Position numbers and translations under genes: made by a program. From the NCBI RefSeq assembly GCF_015354335.1, contig NZ_JADKYR010000003.1, positions 620,001-684,000 on the forward strand: a DNA stretch of 64,000 bases. The letters are read 5' to 3'. The notes beneath the pieces are model-generated. The model was not told the DNA's origin and searched no databases. It was given only the letters and a program-made list of their open reading frames with translations. Origin of the DNA: Methylophilus sp. 13 (GTDB lineage Bacteria > Pseudomonadota > Gammaproteobacteria > Burkholderiales > Methylophilaceae). This document shows, piece after piece, positions 26,684 to 35,832 of the stretch (within the stretch, counting starts at the first letter, position 1; every line of letters begins with the position of its first letter).

Positions 26684-27111
26684 TGCGTAATTGCCCGCTG
26701 TGCCAACCAACCCCCTACGACTTGCTATGGCAGGATGATTTTTGCCGGGTAGTGTTATTGCACGACGCAGATTACCCTGCCTATTGCCGGGTGGAATTAA
26801 TTGCACACGTCAAAGAAATGACCGACCTGCCTCCCGCAGCGCGAGCACGCACCATGAAAGTCGTGTTTGCTGTCGAAACTGCACTGCGGGAAGTCATACA
26901 ACCGGATAAAATCAACCTGGCTAGCCTGGGTAATAAAACGCCGCATATGCACTGGCATGTGTTGCCAAGATTCGAGAGTGACAAACACTTTCCGAATAGC
27001 CACTGGGGCAGCGCTATGCGGGATTCCGAGAGTCAGCCTATGAGACAGGATGTTCGGGATCACCTACAACGCGTTGTAACTATGCGAGTGGAATGTGCGC
27101 TCAATAGCTAA
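26683..27111 (+). CDS. HIT family protein
   Basis: A 142-residue histidine-triad hydrolase-like protein. It begins with a Cys pair (CPLCQP) and carries the catalytic motif HMHWHVLPRF near residue 88. Family members hydrolyse dinucleoside polyphosphates or AMP-lysine compounds; the substrate here is not known. The ATG overlaps the nadA stop by one base. Confidence 0.88.
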   Translation: MRNCPLCQPTPYDLLWQDDFCRVVLLHDADYPAYCRVELIAHVKEMTDLPPAARARTMKVVFAVETALREVIQPDKINLASLGNKTPHMHWHVLPRFESDKHFPNSHWGSAMRDSESQPMRQDVRDHLQRVVTMRVECALNS

Positions 27112-27145
27112 AGCTTAAAGAGCTCCTCGATATTTAGGAGTTAGT

Positions 27146-27165
27146 GTTGCAACAGCTGTTGTAAC
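27146..27165. repeat. Near-perfect 20-bp palindrome in a convergent gap
   Basis: GTTGCAACAGCTGTTGTAAC has an exact 12-bp core CAACAGCTGTTG. A smaller stem CTCCT/AGGAG lies just before it at 27123-27141. Both sit between the convergent HIT and RND genes and may act as weak terminators; there is no T tract. Confidence 0.4.
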
Positions 27166-27213
27166 GCATACCCACCCTCATCACTATCGTAATCACCATT
27201 TCGTGCGGGTGCA

Positions 27214-30200
27214 CTAAGCATGCTTCTTAAGCCAGCTGCTTACGCCCCTCAACCATCCCAGTAAATCATCCACGTAGGTGTACAGCACCGGGATCACCAC
27301 CAGACTCAGCACGGTTGAAGTAATTAATCCGCCAATCACCGTAATCGCCATTGGCGCGCGGAAGCTAGGATCCGCACTCCAGCCCAGTGCAATCGGCAGC
27401 ATACCGGCAGCCATGGCAATGGTGGTCATGACAATCGGCCGCGCACGTTTATGGCACCCATCGATAATCGCATCAAACCGGCTTAACTGGCGCTCTTTTC
27501 TGGCCATGATGGTGTACTCCACCAGCAAGATCGAGTTTTTGGTCACCACACCCATCAACATCAACAACCCAATCACACTCGGCATGGAGAAGCTGTTGTG
27601 GGTGACCAGCAGGGCAAAGAAGGCCCCACCCAGTGACAAGGGCAGCGCCCCCAAGATGGTCACTGGTTGCAGAAAGTCGCCAAACAGCAAGACCAGCACC
27701 ACATAGATGCACATCACGCCGATGACCATGGCGCCGCCAAAGCTGGCAAACAACTCGTTCATGCGTTTGGCGTCACCTGACTCCAGCTGCTTCACGCTGG
27801 GCGGCAGCGATTGCATGGCGGGCAGCTGTTGTACTTCACGCATGACCTCACCAATCTGACGCTTGTTGAGTTCGATATCGAAGGTCACATTGCGCATGCG
27901 GTCCATACGGTCAATTTGCTGCGGGCCACTGCCCATGCGCACGGTGGCAACAGTTTCTAAACTGACACTGCCGTTGCGTGCGGGTACCCGCAACTGGGCA
28001 ATTTCTTGCAGGCTGGTGCGCACACTGGAACCCAATCGCACCCGGATAGGCACCTGGCGCTGAGGCAAATTGAGCTTGGGCATGGTGTTGGAGAAGTCGC
28101 CAGAGGTGGCAATGCGAATCACCTGTGCAATCGACTCTACCGTCACCCCCAGCTCGGCGGCCTTGTCGATATCGGGGATGATCTGCACCTCTGGCCGTTG
28201 CAGGCTGGCACTGGAAGTGATGTTGCCGACACCGCTCAAGGTACGCAATTGTTGCTCCAGCTGTTGGCTGGCATTGCCCAGCGCAATGCCATCATCGCTG
28301 GCCAGTGTGATCTGCAGTTTTTCACCGGATTCCCCAATGCCGACGTTGACGCGTGCGCCCGGCAAGGCCTTGAGTCGCTCACGTAACTCGGCTTCAATTT
28401 CGGATTGCTTCTGATGCCGCTCACTACGATCCGTCAGACTAATCACCAGGCTGCCCTTGCGCACATCCGTACTATTCTGCGAAGCATTGGGCCCACCCCC
28501 ACCGGTGCTGGCCGTGCCCGCGGCACTAAACACTGCCTTCACTTCCGGGTGCTGCTTGACGATCTGCTCTGCCAGACTAACCACTTCGCGCGTCTGTTCC
28601 AGCGCGGTCCCCGGCTGCAACTCAATATTGACCTTGGTCTGGCTACTGTCAGAGGAAGGCACAAAGCCTTTAGGCAACAGTGGCATCAAACTCAATGAGC
28701 CGACAATGAACAATACAAATGCCAGCACCACGGTTTTGCGGTGGCGCAAACACCACTCCACACTGCGTAAGTAAGCGCGCATAAAGCCAGAGATTTGTTC
28801 TTCCTTGACTGGGTGCGGTTTTAACAAATAGGCTGACATCATGGGCGTCAACAAGCGGGCGACCACCAGCGAGCCCATGATCGCAATGGCCGCCGTAATG
28901 CCAAACTGCTTGAAGAATTTACCCGGAATACCGCCCATAAATGCGGTGGGTAGAAAAATCGCCACCAGCGTAAATGTGGTGGCAATCACCGCAAAGCCGA
29001 TTTCATCAGCGGCCTCCATGGCGGCCTGATAAGGGGATTTGCCCATGCGCAGGTGGCGGACAATGTTTTCGATTTCCACAATGGCATCATCGACCAGAAT
29101 CCCCACCACCAGCGCCATGGCAAGCAAAGTAAGAATATTGAGCGAGAAGCCGAAATATTGCATAAATGCAAAGGTCGGGATCATGGATAAAGGCAGAGCG
29201 ACGGCGGCAATAATGGTGGCGCGCCAGTCGCGCAAAAACCACCACACCACCAGAATAGCGAGCAATGCCCCCTCGTACAGCAATTGCATGGAGCCGTGAT
29301 AGTTATCTTCTACCGGCTTGACCATGTTAAAGGCCTCCACAATCTTCACTTGTGGATGCAAGACCCTGAATTTTTCCAGCGCGGCACGCACATCTTTGGC
29401 CACCGTCACCTCACTGGTGCCTTTGCTACGCGTAATTTCAAACCGGATGACTGGCTTGCCATCATAGCTGGCATAGGTGGTGCGCTCGGCATAGGTATCA
29501 ATCACCTCCGCCACTTGCGACAACTTGATGTGGCGACCATCGCCGATGGGAATATCCAGATTGCGGACTTCATCCGCACTATGCAAGGCGCCCAGGGTGC
29601 GTACCGACTGAATATTGTCGCCAATATCCCCTCGCCCGCCCGAGGCATCCTGCTGTACGCGTTTGAGCTGTGCAGACACATCGCTGACATTGACACCCAA
29701 ACCCGCCATCAAGGTCGGATCAAGATTAACCTGCACTTCGCGGTCTACGCCACCGGTACGCGTAATCTTGCCCACGCCATTCACTGCCAGCATGGCCTTG
29801 CTCACTTCGTTGTCAACAAACCACGATAGCTCGCCTTCATCCATATTGTCAGCCGAGGCGACGAAAGTGAGGATCGCGCTGCCCGAAGTCGTCACTTTAG
29901 ACACGGTAGGCGTCAGTACCGCAGCGGGCAACTCCGAGCGCGCGCTATCAACCGCATTACGTACCAGATTCAGCGCCTCTTCACTGTTGGTATCTATGGT
30001 GAACTGCACACTGATGCTGACACTGCCATCGGTGATTTTGGTGGTCATGTGCTCGATCCCACCAATGGTCGCAATCTTGTCTTCAATCTTGCGGGCCACT
30101 TCGGTTTCCAGCTGTGGCGGGGCCGCACCTTCCAGCGTCGCACTGACCGAAATCACCGGCAGCTCAATATCCGGAAAGTTCTGTTTGCCTAATTGATTAA

Positions 30201-30285
30201 GTGATTTGAGACCAAGAAAGCTCAACACCACGAACAGCAGAATGGCGGGAACCGGATTGCGGATAGACCAGGCTGAAAAATTCAT
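27214..30285 (-). CDS. Multidrug efflux RND permease (HAE-1 / AcrB-like)
   Basis: A 1023-residue inner-membrane drug/proton antiporter of the HAE-1 class. The N-terminus NPVPAILLFVVLSFLGLKSL, the TM4 acidic pair in LVVGILVDDAIVEIENI and the internal two-fold repeat of TM and porter domains are visible. It is the last gene of the operon tetR - outer-membrane factor - adaptor - pump, with a 4-base overlap to the adaptor. Substrate is unknown. Confidence 0.92.
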   Translation of the reverse strand: MNFSAWSIRNPVPAILLFVVLSFLGLKSLNQLGKQNFPDIELPVISVSATLEGAAPPQLETEVARKIEDKIATIGGIEHMTTKITDGSVSISVQFTIDTNSEEALNLVRNAVDSARSELPAAVLTPTVSKVTTSGSAILTFVASADNMDEGELSWFVDNEVSKAMLAVNGVGKITRTGGVDREVQVNLDPTLMAGLGVNVSDVSAQLKRVQQDASGGRGDIGDNIQSVRTLGALHSADEVRNLDIPIGDGRHIKLSQVAEVIDTYAERTTYASYDGKPVIRFEITRSKGTSEVTVAKDVRAALEKFRVLHPQVKIVEAFNMVKPVEDNYHGSMQLLYEGALLAILVVWWFLRDWRATIIAAVALPLSMIPTFAFMQYFGFSLNILTLLAMALVVGILVDDAIVEIENIVRHLRMGKSPYQAAMEAADEIGFAVIATTFTLVAIFLPTAFMGGIPGKFFKQFGITAAIAIMGSLVVARLLTPMMSAYLLKPHPVKEEQISGFMRAYLRSVEWCLRHRKTVVLAFVLFIVGSLSLMPLLPKGFVPSSDSSQTKVNIELQPGTALEQTREVVSLAEQIVKQHPEVKAVFSAAGTASTGGGGPNASQNSTDVRKGSLVISLTDRSERHQKQSEIEAELRERLKALPGARVNVGIGESGEKLQITLASDDGIALGNASQQLEQQLRTLSGVGNITSSASLQRPEVQIIPDIDKAAELGVTVESIAQVIRIATSGDFSNTMPKLNLPQRQVPIRVRLGSSVRTSLQEIAQLRVPARNGSVSLETVATVRMGSGPQQIDRMDRMRNVTFDIELNKRQIGEVMREVQQLPAMQSLPPSVKQLESGDAKRMNELFASFGGAMVIGVMCIYVVLVLLFGDFLQPVTILGALPLSLGGAFFALLVTHNSFSMPSVIGLLMLMGVVTKNSILLVEYTIMARKERQLSRFDAIIDGCHKRARPIVMTTIAMAAGMLPIALGWSADPSFRAPMAITVIGGLITSTVLSLVVIPVLYTYVDDLLGWLRGVSSWLKKHA

Positions 30286-31475
30286 TTTGCAGCCTCAGGT
30301 TTGGTCACCGTCACGATTTTGACCCTATCCCCATCGTTGAGAAAAGCGCCACCACTGAGCACCAGCGAGGCCCCTGCCTCCACGCCACCAAGCAACTCTA
30401 TCAGCTGCTCGCGGGTACGGCCGGTTTGTACCTTGCGCTGTGCGACCTGGCTGATACCGTCAGACCCGGATGGCGCCAGTTCAAACACATAGGCAAAGCC
30501 ATCGCGGTAGGTGACGGCACTCAGTGGGACCGCCAACCCTTGCTGCTGGCCGATATCCACCTGTCCCTGCACATACATGCCAGGCTTGGCACTGCCTTTG
30601 GGGATATCCACATACACCAGCGCATTACGGGTATTGTTGTCGACGGTCGGCGAAATCAACCGCACGGTCCCGGCTACCTTCTTGCCGCCCGGCAAACTCA
30701 GGTTGACCGCTTGTCCGGCATGCAAAGCATTTTGCTGATCCGCATTCACCTCACCGCGCCACTCAATACGACTTTGCCGCACCAGTCTGAATAACTCCGC
30801 CCCGGCCGACACCACATTCCCCAAATTGGCAGAACGTGATGAAATGACCCCATCGTCAGGCGCCACCACTTTGGTCTGGCGCAAGCGGATTTTCTGGTTC
30901 TCCAGCTCCGCCTCGGACAAGGCGAGATTGGCCCGTGCCGTCTGCTCGGCAATCATGTATTCATTGATTTTTTGCGCCGATAGCGCGCCACTGTCCTTGA
31001 TTTCACGCGCACGGTCTGCATTACTCTTTGCTTCAGCCAGCGCGGCCTTGTCTTTTTCAACCGTGGCGAGCTGTTTTTGCAAATCCGCCTTGACGGTTTC
31101 ATCGGCCAAGACAACCAGCAACTGTCCCTTGCTCACTTGCGCGCCGACATCGGCCAGCACTTGCTGTATGCGCAATCCAGCTATTTCCGCACTGACCAGG
31201 GCCTCTTGCCAGGGATAGACGCTGCCATTTAGCATCAGAGTCGTCTGCCATTGCACCTTCACGGGCCGGGTGACCTCCACGCTCAAGGCGGCTTTGCCCT
31301 TGCCCGCTGACTGCGGCGCATGTTCTGTTTCAGTTTGATTGACGGCCGCGCGGTTAGCACGTTTTTCTGCCAGCTCGGCCTGATGACGCGGATGTTGCCA
31401 GAACCAGGCACTCACACCCACCAGCACGGCCGCAATGATTAAGAATTTGGTTTTTTTTGTCAGTCTGCTCGCCAT
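30282..31475 (-). CDS. Periplasmic adaptor of RND drug efflux system
   Basis: A 397-residue membrane-fusion protein with an N-terminal membrane anchor (FLIIAAVLVGVSAWFW). The lipoyl motif is split around a long alpha hairpin (VSAEIAGLRIQQVLADVGAQVSKGQ and VVAPDDGVISSRSANLGNVV). The C-terminal beta-barrel part ends with GGAFLNDGDRVKIV. It should bridge the pump and the NodT-like channel. It overlaps the pump start by 4 bases and follows the channel gene by 6 bp. Confidence 0.92.
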   Translation of the reverse strand: MASRLTKKTKFLIIAAVLVGVSAWFWQHPRHQAELAEKRANRAAVNQTETEHAPQSAGKGKAALSVEVTRPVKVQWQTTLMLNGSVYPWQEALVSAEIAGLRIQQVLADVGAQVSKGQLLVVLADETVKADLQKQLATVEKDKAALAEAKSNADRAREIKDSGALSAQKINEYMIAEQTARANLALSEAELENQKIRLRQTKVVAPDDGVISSRSANLGNVVSAGAELFRLVRQSRIEWRGEVNADQQNALHAGQAVNLSLPGGKKVAGTVRLISPTVDNNTRNALVYVDIPKGSAKPGMYVQGQVDIGQQQGLAVPLSAVTYRDGFAYVFELAPSGSDGISQVAQRKVQTGRTREQLIELLGGVEAGASLVLSGGAFLNDGDRVKIVTVTKPEAAK

Positions 31476-31481
31476 TTTTAT

Positions 31482-32948
31482 TTACCTTTTTTCCATGGGC
31501 TTGAGGATGATGGGTTTCACCGTCGCCTGTGTTTCCAGCCAGTCACCACCAAATGCCTTGTATAACGCAATCCACTGCAACACACGGTTTTTTTGCTGGG
31601 TGATAACGTTCAGCTCGGCATTAATTTTTTGCCTGCGGGCATCTTCGAGTGACAATAAATCCAGCCCGCCTGATTTCCAGTTGATCTCGGCGGCCTTGAA
31701 ATATTGCTGATATTGCTGGGCACTGGCCTGCTCGGAGGTGGCGCGGCGGGTAGCACTTTCCAGATTCACCAAAGCCTGCTCTACTTCTTTGACAGCATTA
31801 CGCACATCCTGCTGATAGGTTGCCAGCAAGCTATCGTAATTGGCACGCGCTTCTGCCAGATCCGCACGCAAAGTGCCGCCATCAAAAATCGGCAACTTGA
31901 GAGAAGGGCCATACGACCAGGAGTCGGTGCGTGTCACCGTGCCATTAAAGTTGGTGCGGCGATAGCCGATCGATCCGGTCAGGGTCAGGCTAGGGTACAT
32001 CTGGGCTTTGGAGACGCCGATATTGGCACTGGCTTCCGCCAAGTTGCGCTCATCAATGGCCAGGTCTGGGCGCCGGGTCAGTAAACTGGCCGGCAAGGCC
32101 TGCACGTCAAACATGGCAGGCTCTGGCAAGCTTTTGCCTTTCGCCAACCATTGACGCAACTCAGGCTCAGGCAAATTGGTCAACGCCACCAGCGCTTTTA
32201 CCAGTCCATCACATTCGGCTTGCTGCCCATCCAGCGTAGACTCACTGGCGCGTGTCGCTGCCTCTGCGAGTGCCAGGTCTGACGGAGCGGAGAAACCAGC
32301 CTTGGCAGAAATGCCTGTCAAACGCGCGGTCTCTTTACGAGAGTCATAGGCCTGTTGCAGGGCGTCTACCGATGCCTGGCAGGCACGGTAATTCACATAA
32401 TTATTTGCTACCTCGGCGGCCAGGCTCAAGCGTGCATCGTGCCAGGCAATTTTCTTGGACTCCAGTTGCGCTTTGGCTGCCTGCTTGGCGGCTTTCACCT
32501 TGCCAAACAAATCCACTTCCCAGCTGGCATCCAGTGAAATCGAATCAACTTCAATGGTACTGGCCGGAAACGCGCCACCACCACCGCCTTTACTCTTGGT
32601 GGCACTGCCGGTGCTGGTTAAATCAGGGATCCCTTGCGCACGGGCAGACAAGACATTGGCGCGCGACACACGGATATTGGCCAGCGCAATTTCAAGCGAG
32701 GGACTTTCTTTCTGTGCCTCAGTGAGCAGATGGTCAAGCACAGGATCGTTGAATTGCCCCCACCAATTGTTCAGCGACGCCAGATTGCCGCCATGCGGCA
32801 ACGGCGCTTGCCATTCTGTAGCTACCTTGGGTTTTGGGCGGATATATTCATCCATCACCGAGCAACTCGCCAGCGGCAAACACACGACAGCCAACCATAG
32901 CGGCAGGCGACGCAGGTTTACCGCAACCTTTAAGACAGGCTGCTTCAT
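31482..32948 (-). CDS. NodT-family outer-membrane efflux lipoprotein
   Basis: A 488-residue TolC-like channel with a lipoprotein signal; the lipobox is LASC with the lipidated Cys at residue 29. Two repeats of OEP helices follow (for example ASLNNWWGQFNDPVLDHLL near the start, typical of NodT proteins). The ATG at 32948 overlaps the tetR stop (ATGA), so the two genes are coupled. An upstream extension within tetR is rejected. Confidence 0.92.
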   Translation of the reverse strand: MKQPVLKVAVNLRRLPLWLAVVCLPLASCSVMDEYIRPKPKVATEWQAPLPHGGNLASLNNWWGQFNDPVLDHLLTEAQKESPSLEIALANIRVSRANVLSARAQGIPDLTSTGSATKSKGGGGGAFPASTIEVDSISLDASWEVDLFGKVKAAKQAAKAQLESKKIAWHDARLSLAAEVANNYVNYRACQASVDALQQAYDSRKETARLTGISAKAGFSAPSDLALAEAATRASESTLDGQQAECDGLVKALVALTNLPEPELRQWLAKGKSLPEPAMFDVQALPASLLTRRPDLAIDERNLAEASANIGVSKAQMYPSLTLTGSIGYRRTNFNGTVTRTDSWSYGPSLKLPIFDGGTLRADLAEARANYDSLLATYQQDVRNAVKEVEQALVNLESATRRATSEQASAQQYQQYFKAAEINWKSGGLDLLSLEDARRQKINAELNVITQQKNRVLQWIALYKAFGGDWLETQATVKPIILKPMEKR

Positions 32949-33622
32949 TTTTGTTCCATCCCGTGTAATCCTCTCAAGAATAACTGCACCACAAATGCAA
33001 TGTGTGCTTCTGCATCCCAATCTGCTTCTTGCACCCCGAATAATGCTTTATGGCGAGGGCCGGCGATCAGTAGCTCGCAATAAGACTCAGCCGCCCGCAT
33101 AAAATTCAGTTGTGGCAACTCGCCTTTATCCGCATACGTTTTAAAGATATTTGCCAACATTTGATAGATGCGCTCCGGCCCCACTTCTTTGACTGCCCTC
33201 GCCAACTCCGGTAAATGTGATACTTCTGAAATCGCAATTCTAAAAAAGGACACCATGCGCGGTTCAAGGACTTTTTTCAACATCAGTCGCCCGATATGCG
33301 TGAGCACCGTGGCCAGCGAGGGGTCGGCTAACTGCTCAAGATTGGTCATGGCACGCACATCCTGCTCCACCATGTGCTTGAGCGCCGCGATCAATAACGC
33401 ATCCTTGTTGCTGTAACGCTCATAGATGGTTCGCGTCGAGACGCCACAGGTTGCGGCAATCCGCGCAATACTGGTCCGTGCCACGCCCTCGGTCATAAAC
33501 AGTTCGAGGGCCTGCGCCAGAAATTGGGCGTGCCGCTCCTGTGTTGTCCCGGTTTTTGGCCGCCCCACCTTAGGTTTGGCAGCGGCTGTGCGTGTAGAAG
33601 GCATGTCGTCCTGCGTATCCAT
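32945..33622 (-). CDS. TetR/AcrR family transcriptional regulator
   Basis: A 225-residue repressor. After a basic, disordered N-terminus (AAAKPKVGRPKTG), the helix-turn-helix lies at about residues 30-75 (GVARTSIARIAATCGVSTRT). The C-terminal ligand domain resembles the AcrR C-terminal family. It heads the efflux operon and presumably represses it, being relieved by a transported compound. A 20-bp palindrome directly upstream of the start is the likely operator. Confidence 0.9.
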   Translation of the reverse strand: MDTQDDMPSTRTAAAKPKVGRPKTGTTQERHAQFLAQALELFMTEGVARTSIARIAATCGVSTRTIYERYSNKDALLIAALKHMVEQDVRAMTNLEQLADPSLATVLTHIGRLMLKKVLEPRMVSFFRIAISEVSHLPELARAVKEVGPERIYQMLANIFKTYADKGELPQLNFMRAAESYCELLIAGPRHKALFGVQEADWDAEAHIAFVVQLFLRGLHGMEQK

Positions 33623-33628
33623 AAAATA

Positions 33629-33648
33629 AAAATAAAACGTTTTATTTT
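33629..33648. promoter_or_regulatory. Palindromic operator candidate for the TetR regulator
   Basis: AAAATAAAACGTTTTATTTT is a perfect 20-bp palindrome ending 7 bp from the tetR start codon. Position and symmetry fit autoregulation of the efflux operon by its TetR repressor. Confidence 0.6.
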
Positions 33649-33769
33649 CAATTTTATGAAGATTCTAAAAAAGCGCAAGCAGTTTGTTGTATCTGGCTGG
33701 CTACAAAGCGCTTAAGAGCATAGTTTAGTTTGTTATACTCGCTGCACTTTTTAATCGCAGGCAGTCGCC

Positions 33770-34303
33770 ATGGCTCTCAAATCCACCATTTATAAAATCA
33801 ATCTCAATATTGCGGATATGGACAGGCATTACTATCAGACGCATATGCTGACCTTGGCCAAGCACCCCTCGGAAACAGAAGAGCGACTGATGGTCAGACT
33901 GCTGGCGTTTGTGCTCTATGCGGATGAAGCCTTGCAATTTGGCAAAGGCCTGAGTGACGACGATGAGCCGGATCTCTGGCAAAAAGACCTTACCGGGGCA
34001 ATAGAACGCTGGATAGGCGTCGGCCTGCCTGACGAGCGTGAGATTCGCAAAGCCTGCGGAAAAGCCAAGCAAGTGGTGCAAGTGCTTTATGGTGGCAGAA
34101 CTGCAGAGATGTGGTGGGAGCAACAACAAAAAGCCATGCTTAAACTGGATAATGTCACGGTGATTAACCTGCCGGAAACCCAGGCACTCACAGCCGCTGC
34201 CTCACGCAGCCTGAGCATGAGCGTCACCATACAAGATCAGCAATTATTAGTGAGTCATGACAACGGGAGTTTTGAGCTTTCTCCCGTCATCCTCAAGGCC
34301 TAG
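33770..34303 (+). CDS. yaeQ: YaeQ family protein
   Basis: A 177-residue protein matching the YaeQ family throughout: ALKSTIYKINLNIADMDRHYYQ at the start, ARHPSETEERLMVRLLAFVLYA-like context, and the WWEQQ segment. YaeQ folds like a PD-(D/E)XK nuclease and has no agreed function. It stands alone and divergent from tetR, with a strong terminator after it. Confidence 0.93.
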   Translation: MALKSTIYKINLNIADMDRHYYQTHMLTLAKHPSETEERLMVRLLAFVLYADEALQFGKGLSDDDEPDLWQKDLTGAIERWIGVGLPDEREIRKACGKAKQVVQVLYGGRTAEMWWEQQQKAMLKLDNVTVINLPETQALTAAASRSLSMSVTIQDQQLLVSHDNGSFELSPVILKA

Positions 34304-34344
34304 CATCCTTCTTCCGTCTTGGAAGCTGATTGAGCACAGGCTCA

Positions 34345-34384
34345 AAAACAAAACCCTTCATGGATCACATGAAGGGTTTTTGTT
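34345..34384. terminator. Bidirectional terminator after yaeQ
   Basis: AAAACCCTTCATG / CATGAAGGGTTTT with a 5-base loop is flanked by A and T tracts. It separates yaeQ from the convergent KRPY-motif gene. Confidence 0.9.
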
Positions 34385-34423
34385 GCACCGGCACAGCCGG
34401 CGTTCAACAGCACTCAATTAAAT

Positions 34424-34711
34424 TCAGTCTGCCGGTGAGCCCATATAAGGGCGCTTGCCAATAAAGTTCAGGCGCATTTGCTGGTGCTTGTCCAGGCCTT
34501 TATCCGGGTTATCTGTGATCAAGCCTGTGCCTTCCCATTTATCTTCAGGGCTTTGCTGTTTTGCCTGTGGGGCTTTACTGTAAGGCCGCTTGCCGAGGAA
34601 GTGGTTCTGATGCAGATTGTGTACACCACTCTCAGCGTCAGAGGTATCGCCTGCTTGAACATTCGCCATGAAGCCAAATGTTACCAGAACTGCTAATAAC
34701 AATTTACTCAT
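34424..34711 (-). CDS. Small secreted protein with twin GKRPY motifs (paralogue A)
   Basis: A 95-residue exported protein of unknown family. The signal peptide covers about residues 1-20 (ending VQA). The mature part carries HFLGKRPYSK near its start and NFIGKRPYMG near its end, separated by a spacer with a conserved-looking Trp (DKWEGTGLITDNP). The ribosome site AAGGAG lies 6 bases before the ATG. The adjacent upstream gene encodes a paralogue with the same layout. No cysteines are present in the mature part. Function is unknown; export to the periplasm or outside is predicted. Confidence 0.72.
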   Translation of the reverse strand: MSKLLLAVLVTFGFMANVQAGDTSDAESGVHNLHQNHFLGKRPYSKAPQAKQQSPEDKWEGTGLITDNPDKGLDKHQQMRLNFIGKRPYMGSPAD

Positions 34712-34754
34712 TTTACGCTCCTTAAATCGCTCATTCTTTAATAGTTTTTACCGT

Positions 34755-34798
34755 TAGGGTGAGTAACGGTCAGGATTATGGTGGCATAGTTACCTGAC
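34755..34798 (-). repeat. Tandem stem-loops between the two KRPY genes
   Basis: In minus-strand order, GTCAGG...CCTGAC encloses TATG/CATA, and it is followed by ACCGTTA/TAACGGT. TACCTGAC also recurs as a direct repeat with 11-bp spacing at 34791 and 34802. These could be attenuator hairpins or regulator sites. Confidence 0.4.
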
Positions 34799-34808
34799 AA
34801 CTACCTGA

Positions 34809-35075
34809 CTAAAACGCACGTTTGGACAATTGATGCATTTTCATCACTTGCTGCGCTTGTGCGGATGCAGGATTTACAACCAAAGTCGCACCTACCCAGG
34901 CTTGATCAGCCGCTGCGCTAGCCACCACGGCAGGTGTAGCATAAGGCCGTTTGCTTAAAAAATGCTGTGTATGCGCGGTTTGTTGAATATTTTTCTCACC
35001 TTCAAATGCCACGACCGTTGAGGCCACGAACAAACTTGAAACCATAAAACCCACAGAAATAAATTTACGCATCAT
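34809..35075 (-). CDS. Small secreted protein with twin KRPY/KRAF motifs (paralogue B)
   Basis: An 88-residue exported protein. I place the start at ATG 35075, directly after AAGGAGACAC; the frame continues upstream to about 35219 but without a comparable ribosome site. The signal peptide ends VVA. The mature part has QHFLSKRPYAT near the start and HQLSKRAF at the very C-terminus, with a Trp-Gly-Leu-Asn-Pro spacer (AWVGATLVVNP) that aligns with paralogue A. It is probably co-transcribed with A, 97 bp upstream of it. The function is unknown. Confidence 0.7.
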   Translation of the reverse strand: MMRKFISVGFMVSSLFVASTVVAFEGEKNIQQTAHTQHFLSKRPYATPAVVASAAADQAWVGATLVVNPASAQAQQVMKMHQLSKRAF

Positions 35076-35307
35076 GTGTCTCCTTATACGGTTAATGTGA
35101 TTCATGTCTTCTCGTTTACATGTTTGCTCAATCACGATGGTTTGCATTTTGCCAGCCAGCAGACAAGAAAGAATCTCTCGATATACGTAGTTTGGTATAT
35201 ACCTAACGGCATACATCATTATTTAGATGGCTATTGAAAGTAAGTGCCTAGCCAACCAATGCGCTGAGATTGCTCGCCAGGTGAATGCCAGCAAACCAGA
35301 GGTATGC

Positions 35308-35823
35308 TCAAGGAAACAAGCGATGCTCGGCGGGCCAAACACCACCATACAAGGCTTCAGGATGGCGTAGCATCAGGCGCTGCCTGATCTCGCGTAACCT
35401 GCGCAATGGGACGGATACGACCATGAGGATATTGCCTTGCTCCAGCTGTTGACTGTGGGCACGCAAGCGATACCCGGGTGCGGCAGTCGCGATGGCCGCT
35501 GCCCACGCAGCACAGGCGAGTGCTCCAATGACCATGCAATACGGAATCACGGTGAAAGCAACTTCGCCAAACCACCATGGGAAAAAGCAGGCGAGTAAGC
35601 CGCTTAACAAGCCAACGATTGCGCCAAAGACAAACCCGGCCATCGCACTATAAAGAACATCGGATTTTTCTACGGCACCGGCTTTTGGTAATTGCGCTAG
35701 CAAATGTTCATGCCGGGCATGAAAATGGATGTGATTTTCATCAATACGATCAAGCAGTAATTCATTCATCACGGCCTGAGCACTGTGAAGATTGGGTAAA
35801 ATAAAATAGAGTCTGCGCCTCAT
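35308..35823 (-). CDS. DUF1269-like two-TM protein
   Basis: A 171-residue protein. The N-terminal 55 residues form a soluble alpha/beta domain (MRRRLYFILPNLHSAQAVMNELLLDRIDENHIHF) resembling the general-stress 17M-like or DUF1269 fold. Two adjacent membrane segments with Gly-rich helices follow (FVFGAIVGLLSGLLACFF and VIPYCMVIGALACAAWAAA). A soluble C-terminal domain binds the rest. The function is unknown. It is preceded by an unusual hairpin over the ribosome site. Confidence 0.65.
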   Translation of the reverse strand: MRRRLYFILPNLHSAQAVMNELLLDRIDENHIHFHARHEHLLAQLPKAGAVEKSDVLYSAMAGFVFGAIVGLLSGLLACFFPWWFGEVAFTVIPYCMVIGALACAAWAAAIATAAPGYRLRAHSQQLEQGNILMVVSVPLRRLREIRQRLMLRHPEALYGGVWPAEHRLFP

Positions 35824-35832
35824 CGTGTTCTC

